Shown: positions 39,489-48,524, numbered from the stretch's first letter. The stretch is DNA of 64,000 nt from Symbiodinium natans (GCA_905221605.1 CAJNDS010002194.1:232501-296500); one strand, 5' to 3'. Notes: a model not told the origin generated them from the sequence alone. Made by a program: numbers and translations.

Positions 39489-39645
39489 GCGAAACGCTTC
39501 GTGATGGTGCTTCGGGACGCACGCACGCCTGCCCTTCGCAACCCAGGTGAAGATGGTAGCGCAGATTGTGACATCCCTGGACTTTCTCGGTGTGAACTCA
39601 TATGGCGAGGACCAGACATGTTTGACGAAGCCCACCACCGAAACT
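39489..39645 (+). CDS. open island, 51 codons, unknown
   Basis: Between a TAG and TAA the frame reads TAKRFVMVLRDARTPALRNP, GEDGSADCDIPGLSRCELIW and RGPDMFDEAHHRN; the ATG at 39509 gives 45 codons. Acidic and Cys-containing, no family recognised. An antisense frame (39441-39638) is also open. Confidence 0.4.
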
Positions 39646-39704
39646 AAACCCTAACCCCTAGACAAAACCCTGAACCTTGCCCCCATCCCAACCCAAAGCC
39701 CCCT

Positions 39705-39960
39705 ATGAACTACAATGCCCTCATGCCATCACGCGGATCTCCCGACAGTTTCGGAACACGGGCCAGACAACCCACACACCCTCAAGCAGGACTCCCTGTT
39801 GGTTGGGACGACGCTGCAGTGCCGCAGCTGAGATGGGCCTGGAATGAGTCCGAAGGAAGGGGAGGTCGAACACGAAAGGTTGAGGTGGAGGGCCTAAAGT
39901 GCTTGAAGCCCGAAAGCTTCAGCCCTAAGCCTTCATTCCTAAACCCTGAACCCTACACAA
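39705..39960 (+). CDS. open island, unknown
   Basis: ATG at 39705 reads MNYNALMPSRGSPDSFGTRA, then PQAGLPVGWDDAAVPQLRWA, and loses complexity after ~39900, where it enters CCCTGAA/CCCTAAA words. CCCGACAG at ~39750 may be an internal acceptor. Confidence 0.4.
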
Positions 39961-40019
39961 TCACCCTGAAGCCAAACCCTAAACCAACCCTCAACCCAAG
40001 CCCCAAACCCCACGAACCC

Positions 40020-40090
40020 CAAACCCCAAACCTTGAACCCTAAACCCTAAACCCTAACCCTAAACCTTAAACCCTAAACCCTAAACTTAG
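40020..40090. repeat. CCCCAAA / CCCTAAA array
   Basis: Short array ending CTTAG before the next island. Confidence 0.9.
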
Positions 40091-40184
40091 TGAGGGGTCG
40101 CTTCCGTCGAGCGACAGACCCCGAACGGCTTGGCCGAGGGCTCACAGCCCGAGCGCCCATACGAAAAGAGCGGGCCGCGGAGAG
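40091..40184 (+). CDS. exon-like island (94 bp), basic
   Basis: AAACTTAG acceptor; reads RGRFRRATDPERLGRGLTAR, then APIRKERAAE, with donor GTGAGGGT. Highly basic. The antisense frame over 40087-40272 is open too. Confidence 0.45.
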
Positions 40185-40219
40185 GTGAGGGTAAAGCCTC
40201 ACCGGCTTGTCCTGTACAG

Positions 40220-40288
40220 GCCAACGACCCTGGCCTTGCTTCCGGCCTGAGGGATGGCCGTATCCAGACCACCTTTAGTGTTAACTAA
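40220..40288 (+). CDS. exon-like terminal island (69 bp)
   Basis: CTGTACAG acceptor 35 bp after the previous donor; reads ANDPGLASGLRDGRIQTTFS, then VN and TAA. The intervening 35 bp would be unusually short for an intron, so the two may instead be alternative exons. Confidence 0.4.
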   Translation, partial: ANDPGLASGLRDGRIQTTFSVN

Positions 40289-40504
40289 AGTAGAACCCCA
40301 AACCTTGGGCCGTTGGGGTGGTTTAGGGTTTTGAGGGCTTGCCTGGGCCCCCCTAAGCCCCTGGCTGGACCGGGCCCCTTGCCCCTGTGGCTGGATTCCT
40401 CAAAGGGGTCCAGGCAGGCTGGTTGCTCAATTTGGCGTGGGGGGCTCCACGTCCGGGCGGGGCCCGGGGGCGTCCGGGGGGTCCGGGGCGTTCGGGGGCG
40501 TCCA
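40289..40504. other. GC-rich insertion site of the copia element
   Basis: GGGGCGTCCGGGG-type repeats; an open frame at 40313-40534 runs into the LTR and is not supported. Confidence 0.5.
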
Positions 40505-40509
40505 GGGAG
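40505..40509. repeat. target-site duplication, left (GGGAG)
   Basis: GGGAG precedes the 5' LTR and GGGAG follows the 3' LTR (49150-49154). Confidence 0.9.
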
Positions 40510-40685
40510 TGTTAGAATACACTGTTCCCTCTAGAGCCCTGGCAGTATTCACTGCCTGATCTGACCAAAGCTGTCGTCACTGCTTTGGCTCAAGTGCTGA
40601 AACAAGTGTGACTGATGAATTGCTCACTGCTGTGAATGTTGTGATACCTGAAAGTGTATCCCAAACTGCTCCATTGAACTTTTCA
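40510..40685 (+). repeat. 5' LTR of copia element (176 bp)
   Basis: TGTTAGAATACACTG at the start, GAACTTTTCA at the end. Short for an LTR. Bases 40584-40594 (TTTGGCTCAAG) equal the last 11 bases of the dinoflagellate spliced leader. I see no TATA box. Confidence 0.95.
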
Positions 40686-40699
40686 TGGTAGCGGAGCAC
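40686..40699 (+). promoter_or_regulatory. primer-binding site
   Basis: TGGTAGCGGAGC directly follows the 5' LTR; it begins with TGG, the complement of a tRNA CCA end, and matches 10 of 12 bases of the plant initiator-Met site TGGTATCAGAGC. The priming tRNA is therefore probably initiator Met, unproven. Confidence 0.75.
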
Positions 40700-40732
40700 A
40701 CTGGTGAGAACCAGGTGCCCGAAACTGTTTGA

Positions 40733-41890
40733 ATGGCTTCACTGGGTTCTGCCCCTGAACTAAGAGGTCTCGGAGGTGAAGTGAAACTGTTTCCCCCACC
40801 GTCATTTGATGGGTCACTGGATAAGTATGAGGATTGGAGCTGGCAAATGAAGAAGTACATAGGACTGTACAAGCCCGAAGCAAAGCTGCTCATGGATGCA
40901 TGCGAGGTTCTAACTGAAGCTGTCACAGACGAACATGTGATCGACTGGAATCGAAGAACCGATGCGAGTCGAGACATGAAACTGATCGAGTTCAGTCGTC
41001 AACTGCTTTATCTGTTGGCACAGTTAACCGAGGGAGCTGCGAGAGCGACTGTCAGACAAGAAGACACTGAGAATGGCTTCGAGGTATGGCGAAGACTGCA
41101 TCAGCAGTTTTCACTGCCTAACCGGTCCCAAGGACTGAATCTCCTCACCGAGATTCTGGATTTCAAACTGAGGCCTGACAACTTCGAAAATGATCTGGCT
41201 GATTTCATTGTACTGAAGAATCGCCATGAGAAGGCGACTGGTGCCTTGGTTCAGGATGATTTACTGATCACGTTGTTCATTCGCAAGACGCAAGGAGCAC
41301 TGCAACAGCATCTCAGACTGAATGTCTCGCAGATACACACATGGAAAGATTTACTGGCAACGATTCAGTCATACTACAAGAGTAGGCACTTAGTTTCAAG
41401 TACTGCAGGTACTGCAAGGAATGATGGTCCAGTGCCGATGGATATCGGAGCACTGAAAGGTTGGTACAAAGGAAACTGGAAAGGAAAAGGAAAGAAAGGA
41501 AACTGGAAAGGAAAAGGAAAGGGCAAAAGCAAAGGAAAGAAAGGTTTCGGAACTGCGAAAGGATGGAAAGGAAAAGGAAGTGACAAAGGAAACTGGAAAG
41601 GAAAAGGAAAAGGAAAGAGCAAAGGAAAAGGAAAAGGAAAAGGAAAAGGAAAAGGAAATGGAAACGGATGTTTTATCTGTGGCTCGCAGGGCCACTGGAG
41701 CAAAGAATGCCCTCAAGCGAAAAATGTAGGAGCTGTCACTGAAGAATGGAATGAAGAAGAATGGAACGAAGAAGAGTGGAACGCCGACTGGAATGAGTAC
41801 GAATGGTATGTTGGCGCAATAGGTGAGTATGAAGACTGGAGCTCATGGGATGAAGGCTGGTATGATGACTGGTCTGAAGGATCCTACTAG
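40733..41890 (+). CDS. gag: copia Gag polyprotein (385 aa)
   Basis: The first ATG after the primer site is at 40733. Residues ~20-215 form the capsid-like copia gag region (FPPPSFDGSLDKYEDWSWQM near the start, then a long helical stretch). Residues ~243-311 are an extreme Lys/Gly tract built from KGNWKGKGK repeats, likely an RNA-binding nucleocapsid arm. A CCHC zinc knuckle follows: C313-x2-C316-x4-H321-x4-C326 (CFICGSQGHWSKEC). The C-terminal ~55 residues are very acidic and Trp-rich (EEWNEEEW repeats), an unusual end that could balance the basic tract. Gag would assemble particles and package the element RNA. Stop TAG at 41888; pol opens in the -1 frame 13 bp upstream. Confidence 0.92.
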   Translation: MASLGSAPELRGLGGEVKLFPPPSFDGSLDKYEDWSWQMKKYIGLYKPEAKLLMDACEVLTEAVTDEHVIDWNRRTDASRDMKLIEFSRQLLYLLAQLTEGAARATVRQEDTENGFEVWRRLHQQFSLPNRSQGLNLLTEILDFKLRPDNFENDLADFIVLKNRHEKATGALVQDDLLITLFIRKTQGALQQHLRLNVSQIHTWKDLLATIQSYYKSRHLVSSTAGTARNDGPVPMDIGALKGWYKGNWKGKGKKGNWKGKGKGKSKGKKGFGTAKGWKGKGSDKGNWKGKGKGKSKGKGKGKGKGKGNGNGCFICGSQGHWSKECPQAKNVGAVTEEWNEEEWNEEEWNADWNEYEWYVGAIGEYEDWSSWDEGWYDDWSEGSY

Positions 41891-41952
41891 GACACTGGCA
41901 TGAGCCAGCGCAGAGTTCCACAGCTGCGACAACTGCAGCGTCGACGGTCACG

Positions 41953-44900
41953 GTGACTGAGGTCACTGATGCTAAGGAGCCTGCTGGCACAGCTGCCGCT
42001 GTGTTCACTGAGGAACCCACCGAAGTGGATTCTCCGCGAGTTTCGAGGACTGCTGGGAGTTCTCGCACTGCTAGACCTGGCATTGTTCGCAATTTGTTCA
42101 TAGCCTCACTGTTCTTGATAGCGACAATGACCACTGGTCAACCTGTACTTCCGAATGAGTTACCCCGAAATGTTTCATCAGAAACTGCAGTTGAGCAGAC
42201 AACAACACCTGTAGACAAGCTCACTGAGTTTCATCTGCAAGCTGGTGTAACTGACAGAAGCTGGATCTTGTTTGATTCTGGTGCTTCTGCTCACTGTTGT
42301 CCTGAGTGGTTTGCTGATGATTACCCACTGCTTCCCCTGAATGATGATGCTCCGGCACTGCGAAGTATATCGGGTAAAACCCTGGAAATACTGGGTCGAA
42401 GAATCGTTCAGCTCGACTGCAATGGTCATTCACTGTGCATCAATTTCTATGTGTGCAAGTCCATACCGTTCCCACTGGTTAGTGTGTCCAGATTACTGCT
42501 GCAAGGCTTCTGGACTGTCATGAGCAAAGATTTCATGGCATTGCTGACTGTGAATCAGGATCCTGTCCCGATAGTTCGGCAAGGTACACTGGTTTACCTC
42601 AATCCGACTGTGGTTCCATACCACTGTGCTGAGGATGCCAAGCGATGTGTGAAAGATCTGCCGAAACTGTTACAGGAGAGCTTGAGCGAAGATGACATGG
42701 ACATGCCACTGTCTGGAGTGTGTGATGTGCAAGACTGCAGCATTGATCATGTCTCCAAGATTTATGAATTGTTGGCTACTGCAGTAGACTGTTGGGAGTT
42801 AGATGAGCGAAATTTGACATTGACGCGACATCATCACCGATGGCGCATGGGACTGTTCTCCCCAGAGCAGTGTCGTGATCTGCCTGTCCCACTGTCAAGA
42901 TTCACTGGCGAAAGAGTAACCACCAAACTGTATGGAAGTGGAGTTTCGCCTGTCGAAGTGAGGGATGCTGATTTCCTCAAACTGGCAGACAAGACTGCGC
43001 AGGACACTGTCCGCTGGAAAGGTAAGTGTGTTTTCAAACTGCGTTACAAACCTGAGTTGCGGCATCAGGGCAAACAGAGCCCCCGACTGCCCGAAGGCAA
43101 AACGAAATTCTTTGGTGGTGGTAAAACTGACCGCGTTCCGCCGCGCACTGGCGTGACAACCGCCCCGAACGCCCCTGGTCCCGCGGTCACTGCGTTTTCC
43201 CGCCCGCCCGCCCCTTCTGCCACTGTTCCCGCCCGCCCGCCCCGCTCTAGGCCTGTTTCGAGCCGAGGAGGCGAGACTGCGGAGGCTGATGCCTGCCTTT
43301 CGCGACTGCGAAGCCTAGTGTATCATGGGCCCGAAATGCAGGCTGAACTGGTTCGGCTCTTCAACAGTCCTGATCCTCTAACTGGTCAATCCAGAACGAG
43401 TGATTACTGGCTGAAGCTGCCAAGGTACTGGATTCGCATGTTACACACGCCTAGGAGCTGCGCCTTTCATCCTGAGGACTGCGCTACGGCCTTAGATGTG
43501 GAGAGAGTGTCAACTGACCAGCTGTGGGCTGATCGTTACACTTACTTCACGACGTCGACTGATGAGTCTCGTATCGACACTGGCTTTCAGGATTTGTGGT
43601 CTGACATGATTGAAGCTGATGGAAGTGTCACGAAGTGTGAAGAACCGAGAGCTGATCTGGGTCATACCTGGACTGGCTACTGTCTGTTCGTTCCACTGGA
43701 AAGAGCACCAAACCTTGAGGTTCAGGAAATGATTCGAGAGACTGCCTACAAGGCTAAACCTCTCAAAGTTCCTAAGGAACCCACTGAGGCAGAAAGACGT
43801 GTCCATGAACTGACACATCTGCCGTTCAGAGATTGGTGCCCATACTGCGTTCAGGCGAAAGGTCGTCACGGACCTTCACTGAAGCAAGTGGATCGACAGC
43901 CTGTGATCCAAGTGGATTACTGTTATGTCAGCACGCACAAGTCGCTTCCCTTGAGAACCGTGTTGACTGCCACAGACGTGCAAACTGGCTTTGGCATGGC
44001 TGTTGTTGTACCTGACAAGCAAACTGCCAAGAAAGGTGGTGCGTACGCAATGGCTGAGCTGAAGAAGTTTGTGTTTGAAACTGGCAGGACATTTGGTATC
44101 CTTCAGTACGACAAGGAAAATCCACTGAAGGACCTAGTTCTGTCGACTGTTAAAGAGCTTGGTGGCATGAGCACACGCGCTGCGCCCACTGCTCACAAGC
44201 AGGCGATGGGCAGCGTAGGCCAGATGCAGAGGACGCTGTACGCACAGCTGAGAACTGTCCTTCTGCAGCTTCAAGAAAGCACTGGCGTTGAAGTGACATC
44301 TGATCATGCACTGTTCCCGTGGGCAGTGAAGCATGCTCAGTTTCTGCTGAACCGCTATCTTGAACATGCGGATGGCCACACAAGCTACTGGCGTCGTTGG
44401 CAGAGAGACTACAATTCAGGACTGTGTTGCTTTGGCGAAGTTGTGCAAGCAAAGTTGACTGGACCGCACGCTGCGCGCAAAGCATTCCCGTCCTGGGTAA
44501 CTGGCATGTGGCTTGGTCGAGATACTGAAGCAGACGAAGTGATCATCGGAACTGAACATGGAGTCACCAAAGTGAGGACTGTCCGTCGACTGCAACCCTC
44601 ACTGCAATGGCAAAAGGAGATTGTTCAAATGTTCCGCGCACTGCCTTGGGATCCAAAAGGTGAAGGCAAAGATGCGATCACTGAGTTTGTTTTGCCGCAA
44701 AATCTCACAGCCACTGGCAGAGTGAAAGAACCGCCTGGACTGGCTAGAGAGCCAATGGATGATGTGTTGGAAACACAGCCGCAAACTGCGTCTGAAGAAC
44801 GTGAAACTGAAGTCGAACCCTTGAGTTCGCCCACTGGTTCCAAGAGATCAGCTGAAGAAGGAGGCGCTGAGCCTAAGGCAAAACTGGCGCGCCCTGATCC

Positions 44901-46653
44901 TGAAGCTGACGCTGAGCCACTGGGCAAAGCGCAAAGAATTGCCGCTATAACTGAAGCCTATCAGCATGACTGGTCCTGGGTTGCTTCCGCGACAAGTGCA
45001 ACTGAGGTTCGCAACAAAGATGGGTCGTCTGTTTCCGTCGAAGTGAACTGTGATGAAGAAGAAGCTGTTGCCGAGGCGAAACTGGCAAACCCCATCATTT
45101 GGGATGCCACTGAAGAGTTTCCTGAAGAAGCACAGGCAACTGGCATGAATAAGGAAATGGGATCCATGAAGGACTTCGAAGTGTATACAGAAGTGCCCGT
45201 AGAGAACTGCTCAAGTGAGCAAGTGAAGGGTGCCATTGGCGTGAAATGGGTCAAGCGCTGGAAGTCTGACATAGAACTGCGAATGCGTCTCGTAGTTCAA
45301 GGCTGCTTCCAGGACTCTCGCCAACTGGACCTGGATTCACTGTTCGCGAGCACACCGTCGTTGGTGACACTGCGTGTGTTGCTGATTTTGGCCCTTGCTC
45401 GAAACTGGACGATCACGCTTGCTGATGTGTCAACTGCGTTTTTACACGCAGCAATGACTGACGAAGTGTTCGTCTGGCCGCCAGCTGAGTACTACCCTGA
45501 CAGGAAAGTACTCTGGCGACTGAATAAGGCAATGTACGGGCTGCGTCAAGCGCCTAAACTGTGGCAAGACCATTTTGCCGCTACGATGCAGAAACTGAAG
45601 TTCAAGCGCTGCAAGTCCGATGGCAATCTTTACTGTCATGAAAGTGGTTCACTGTTTGTCTTGGCATATGTTGACGATCTACTGATCATTGGAGATGACA
45701 AGCTCAAACGGCAGTTTCTTGAAGAACTGCAGAAAGAGCTGATCGTGAAGATCACTGGTGAGTTGGTCGAAGGGACTGAGCACACGTTTCTTGGTCGCCG
45801 CTTGCGTCACTGCGGTGATAGCATTGATGTGTGCATGTCTCCGTCGTATGTTGACAAACTGCTTGAAATGTACAACCTGTCGAAGTGCAATCCTGTTGCC
45901 ACGACTGGGTCGTCATCCTTGAGACAGTTGATGCCTGAGCCACTGGATAAAGAAGGCCATGAGAAGTATCGCACTGCGGTTGGCAAACTGCTATGGTATG
46001 CGTTTGTAAGGCCTGATGTTGCATACGCGGTGAAGGAACTGTCACGCGACGTGACTGCTCCCACCACTGAGTCGGTTGGAAAGTTGAAACACCTGTTGAG
46101 GTACTTGTCTGGTACCAAACTGTCGGTGTTGAAGCTGAGACCGACGCACCAGCTGTCTGGAGCCACTGTCCCTGTGGATGTAAATGCGTATGTTGACAGT
46201 GACTGGGCTGGATGCAACAAGACACGCAAGTCGACTTCTGGTTCGACTGTGAATGTCCTTGGTTGTAATGTTCAAAGCACTGCACGCGCGCAATCAACAA
46301 TCGCACTGTCAAGTGGTGAAGCTGAATTGTATGCAATTGGTCAAGGCACGAGCGAGGCACTGTTCGTTCGCGCGCTGTTGCTGGAGAGTGGACTGACCCG
46401 CAAGGTCAATGTTCACGTGTACACTGATTCCACTGCAGGCAAATCTATGGCGACGCGTTTCGGCGCTGGCAAGCGCACTAAGCATGTGGAACTGAGGTTC
46501 CTTTATATGCAAGACCTGGTGAAAGCTGGACTGATCAAGGTCCTGAAGGTAGGAACGCTGAACAACCCTGCCGATTTGCTCACCAAATATGTCAGCGTTG
46601 AAACACTGTCATCACTGAAAGGACGCTTAGGCGTTCATAGTAACCTGTTCTAA
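41953..46653 (+). CDS. pol: copia Pol polyprotein (protease, integrase, RT, RNase H)
   Basis: The open frame runs from 41878 to TAA at 46651; the given start (41953) is a GTG and the first ATG is at 42127, so translation probably enters from gag by a -1 shift in 41878-41890. Residues here count from 41953. Aspartic protease: D108-S-G-A. Integrase: zinc finger H618-x3-H622-x6-C629-x2-C632, then D655 and D720; the third catalytic position, 36 residues after D720, is G756 rather than Glu. RT: D1158 (ADVSTAFLH) and YVDD at 1239-1242. RNase H: D1415/D1417, E1456/E1458 and D1492 (YTDSTAGKS), ending with the usual NPADLLTKYV. A Pro/Arg-rich insert (~residues 395-440) precedes integrase. Domain order is diagnostic of Ty1/copia. 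Length 1,566 residues is long for the family. Confidence 0.93.
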   Translation: MTEVTDAKEPAGTAAAVFTEEPTEVDSPRVSRTAGSSRTARPGIVRNLFIASLFLIATMTTGQPVLPNELPRNVSSETAVEQTTTPVDKLTEFHLQAGVTDRSWILFDSGASAHCCPEWFADDYPLLPLNDDAPALRSISGKTLEILGRRIVQLDCNGHSLCINFYVCKSIPFPLVSVSRLLLQGFWTVMSKDFMALLTVNQDPVPIVRQGTLVYLNPTVVPYHCAEDAKRCVKDLPKLLQESLSEDDMDMPLSGVCDVQDCSIDHVSKIYELLATAVDCWELDERNLTLTRHHHRWRMGLFSPEQCRDLPVPLSRFTGERVTTKLYGSGVSPVEVRDADFLKLADKTAQDTVRWKGKCVFKLRYKPELRHQGKQSPRLPEGKTKFFGGGKTDRVPPRTGVTTAPNAPGPAVTAFSRPPAPSATVPARPPRSRPVSSRGGETAEADACLSRLRSLVYHGPEMQAELVRLFNSPDPLTGQSRTSDYWLKLPRYWIRMLHTPRSCAFHPEDCATALDVERVSTDQLWADRYTYFTTSTDESRIDTGFQDLWSDMIEADGSVTKCEEPRADLGHTWTGYCLFVPLERAPNLEVQEMIRETAYKAKPLKVPKEPTEAERRVHELTHLPFRDWCPYCVQAKGRHGPSLKQVDRQPVIQVDYCYVSTHKSLPLRTVLTATDVQTGFGMAVVVPDKQTAKKGGAYAMAELKKFVFETGRTFGILQYDKENPLKDLVLSTVKELGGMSTRAAPTAHKQAMGSVGQMQRTLYAQLRTVLLQLQESTGVEVTSDHALFPWAVKHAQFLLNRYLEHADGHTSYWRRWQRDYNSGLCCFGEVVQAKLTGPHAARKAFPSWVTGMWLGRDTEADEVIIGTEHGVTKVRTVRRLQPSLQWQKEIVQMFRALPWDPKGEGKDAITEFVLPQNLTATGRVKEPPGLAREPMDDVLETQPQTASEERETEVEPLSSPTGSKRSAEEGGAEPKAKLARPDPEADAEPLGKAQRIAAITEAYQHDWSWVASATSATEVRNKDGSSVSVEVNCDEEEAVAEAKLANPIIWDATEEFPEEAQATGMNKEMGSMKDFEVYTEVPVENCSSEQVKGAIGVKWVKRWKSDIELRMRLVVQGCFQDSRQLDLDSLFASTPSLVTLRVLLILALARNWTITLADVSTAFLHAAMTDEVFVWPPAEYYPDRKVLWRLNKAMYGLRQAPKLWQDHFAATMQKLKFKRCKSDGNLYCHESGSLFVLAYVDDLLIIGDDKLKRQFLEELQKELIVKITGELVEGTEHTFLGRRLRHCGDSIDVCMSPSYVDKLLEMYNLSKCNPVATTGSSSLRQLMPEPLDKEGHEKYRTAVGKLLWYAFVRPDVAYAVKELSRDVTAPTTESVGKLKHLLRYLSGTKLSVLKLRPTHQLSGATVPVDVNAYVDSDWAGCNKTRKSTSGSTVNVLGCNVQSTARAQSTIALSSGEAELYAIGQGTSEALFVRALLLESGLTRKVNVHVYTDSTAGKSMATRFGAGKRTKHVELRFLYMQDLVKAGLIKVLKVGTLNNPADLLTKYVSVETLSSLKGRLGVHSNLF

Positions 46654-47195
46654 CTGTTTGCGTGCCCCCTTTGTGTGCGCCCGCGTACTGATGCTCGTGA
46701 TGATGCGCCGCGGTTGATGCACTGTTTGGGGTTGGTTGCAGGACTGTTTTGGTTTGCTGGACGCCTCGTGCCATAGGCACTGCGGATTTACAACACTGCA
46801 GCATAAACATAAGCAACACTGCTGTGCTGTGTGCGTTGTGTGTCACTGTCTTGTTCACTGTGCATGTACAAACAGACAAACAAGCACTGCTCCCAAGGAG
46901 CACTGGCAAGCAAAGCACTGCTTGTGCTGAGTGTCACTGTGCAGTTGTGCATGTACTGTTGTGCAGAAAGAAGAGACTGAGAGGAGAGAACCACGTTCAC
47001 TGTTTTCGTCGATTCGAAACGATTTTTCACTGTTTTCTTCGAAGTTGGAAAACTGTCTTTTACATGTGTCATGTGTAGAAAGAAAACTGTACATAGAAGT
47101 TTGGGTTGCACTGCTTTGCATGCTGTGTTTTTGAGCGACTCAAAAGTCACTGCCTAACTGCCCTCTGCTTCCTCACTGTTCTGTAGACTGCCGCC
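46654..47195 (+). other. pol-ORF3 spacer
   Basis: Non-coding, T-rich in its second half, about 23 ACTG words in 540 bp. It ends with a pyrimidine-rich stretch and TTCTGTAG at 47179-47186, nine bases before the ORF3 ATG, which is a good acceptor for spliced-leader trans-splicing. Confidence 0.6.
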
Positions 47196-48524
47196 ATGTC
47201 GAATGCCATCGCAAATGTGGCAAGACTGGCCACTGATGAGCCAATGCTCCAGATCACTGAGCTCGAGCAAAGAGCTGTGACGACTCACAATGGCAGACTG
47301 GCCACTGAGTTGAATGGAGCCACACAGCGCATGTCACTGGCAAGTCAGGTGCCTGAAGTGACAATGGCGAACTGGCCCTTCAATGTCAGTGAGAGGCCAC
47401 TGGATCATATCCAGGTTGAACGGCCGCCGGTACTGTTCCATGGAGGAACTGTCAGGTGGTACTGGGTGTCAAATGCTGAGTATCCAACTGTCGAAGGCTA
47501 CCCCAACCACTGGCAAAGCTTCGCTGATCTGCGACTGCTGCTCGCAAAGGAACTGGCCAAACTGCGCGATCTGGTGCAGAGAGCGGCAGATGAGAAGGAG
47601 CTACTGGAGTGCACTGTGCAGGAAGTGCTCACATCATGTGGAATGCACTGCTTCTTCGCTGCGCAGACTGATGGGACTGAGAGGATCAGACTGCCTCCAG
47701 CTGTCCTCAACCTCCTGTATGACTGCACTGATCTGCTGATGGATGCTGTTCCAGAAACTGTGGATCTCTTTCCATTTGTCAACTGGAGCAGCGAGTATAC
47801 GAGGGAGGAAGCTGCACTGTTTGGCAGACTGACAAGTGAGAATGGTCACCCAACGAGTGTCTTGGAGACACTGGTGGCCAAGCACTGCTGGATCTGCCTA
47901 CGCACTGATGATGCGGAGACATTGCTCACGACTGGGCAATTCTCACTGCATGGGATTTACGCTGGACAGTTCAATCTGTCGATGCGTGCTCGAGCCGCAC
48001 TGTGGCGCCGTGGACTGTGGCAGACACAGACCGAGGAGTCCACTGACACTGCTGAGCAGACGTGGACACTGGTGGCGTTTCGGTTCACCACTGTGCATTT
48101 CATCGATCTGGTCACTGAAGGCACACTGCGGTTTTTCAATCGCAGGTACAGTGATTACATCGTGACCACTGACCCCGGGCTCACTGAGGTGCCGTTCACA
48201 CTGAATGCGCAATTGCGAGTGTCCGTTCGTCGTTGGACACTGGTCGACTGGGAGCCGAAGGATCTCTTTGCTCGGTCGACTGCCGCTGACTGGCATCGCA
48301 ACTGTCGCCACATCGTCATCGGGGCGACTGTTTGGACTGAGGCAACTGCCATCCAGCTGGGAGAGTTCATCACTGATGAGGACCAGCCCACTGGCACATG
48401 GAGGCCAGGATTCACTGGTGGTGACAAGGCACAGGCCACTGCTCTGACCACTGTGGTCACTGGCCTGAGGCGAGCCATTGGGACTGACCACCAAGTCTCA
48501 ATCACTGTCTCGCCAGCCGAGTGA
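47196..48524 (+). CDS. third ORF of the copia element, unknown function (442 aa)
   Basis: ATG in GCCGCCATGT context to TGA at 48522. Starts MSNAIANVARLATDEPMLQI; residues ~115-145 form a charged helix (LLLAKELAKLRDLVQRAADE); the middle is rich in Trp/Leu (HCWICLRTDDAETL; WRRGLWQTQTEE); the C-terminal third is mixed beta-like with a Trp-containing TGTWRPGFTGG. I see no signal peptide, no membrane span, no CCHC or nuclease motif, so it does not look like an envelope protein despite its position. It has the same ACTG word excess as gag and pol, so it has long been part of the element rather than a recent capture. Candidate roles (inference only): silencing suppressor, targeting factor or structural protein. 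Confidence 0.8.
   Translation: MSNAIANVARLATDEPMLQITELEQRAVTTHNGRLATELNGATQRMSLASQVPEVTMANWPFNVSERPLDHIQVERPPVLFHGGTVRWYWVSNAEYPTVEGYPNHWQSFADLRLLLAKELAKLRDLVQRAADEKELLECTVQEVLTSCGMHCFFAAQTDGTERIRLPPAVLNLLYDCTDLLMDAVPETVDLFPFVNWSSEYTREEAALFGRLTSENGHPTSVLETLVAKHCWICLRTDDAETLLTTGQFSLHGIYAGQFNLSMRARAALWRRGLWQTQTEESTDTAEQTWTLVAFRFTTVHFIDLVTEGTLRFFNRRYSDYIVTTDPGLTEVPFTLNAQLRVSVRRWTLVDWEPKDLFARSTAADWHRNCRHIVIGATVWTEATAIQLGEFITDEDQPTGTWRPGFTGGDKAQATALTTVVTGLRRAIGTDHQVSITVSPAE

Noticed and set aside
40100-40150. tRNA-like CTTGGCCGAGGGCTC at 40131
   Set aside because: Resembles a Leu/Ser D-loop by chance; no acceptor stem or T-loop at the required spacing.
47196-48524. ORF3 as an envelope glycoprotein
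   Set aside because: No signal peptide, transmembrane segment or sequon cluster is visible; only its position would suggest env.
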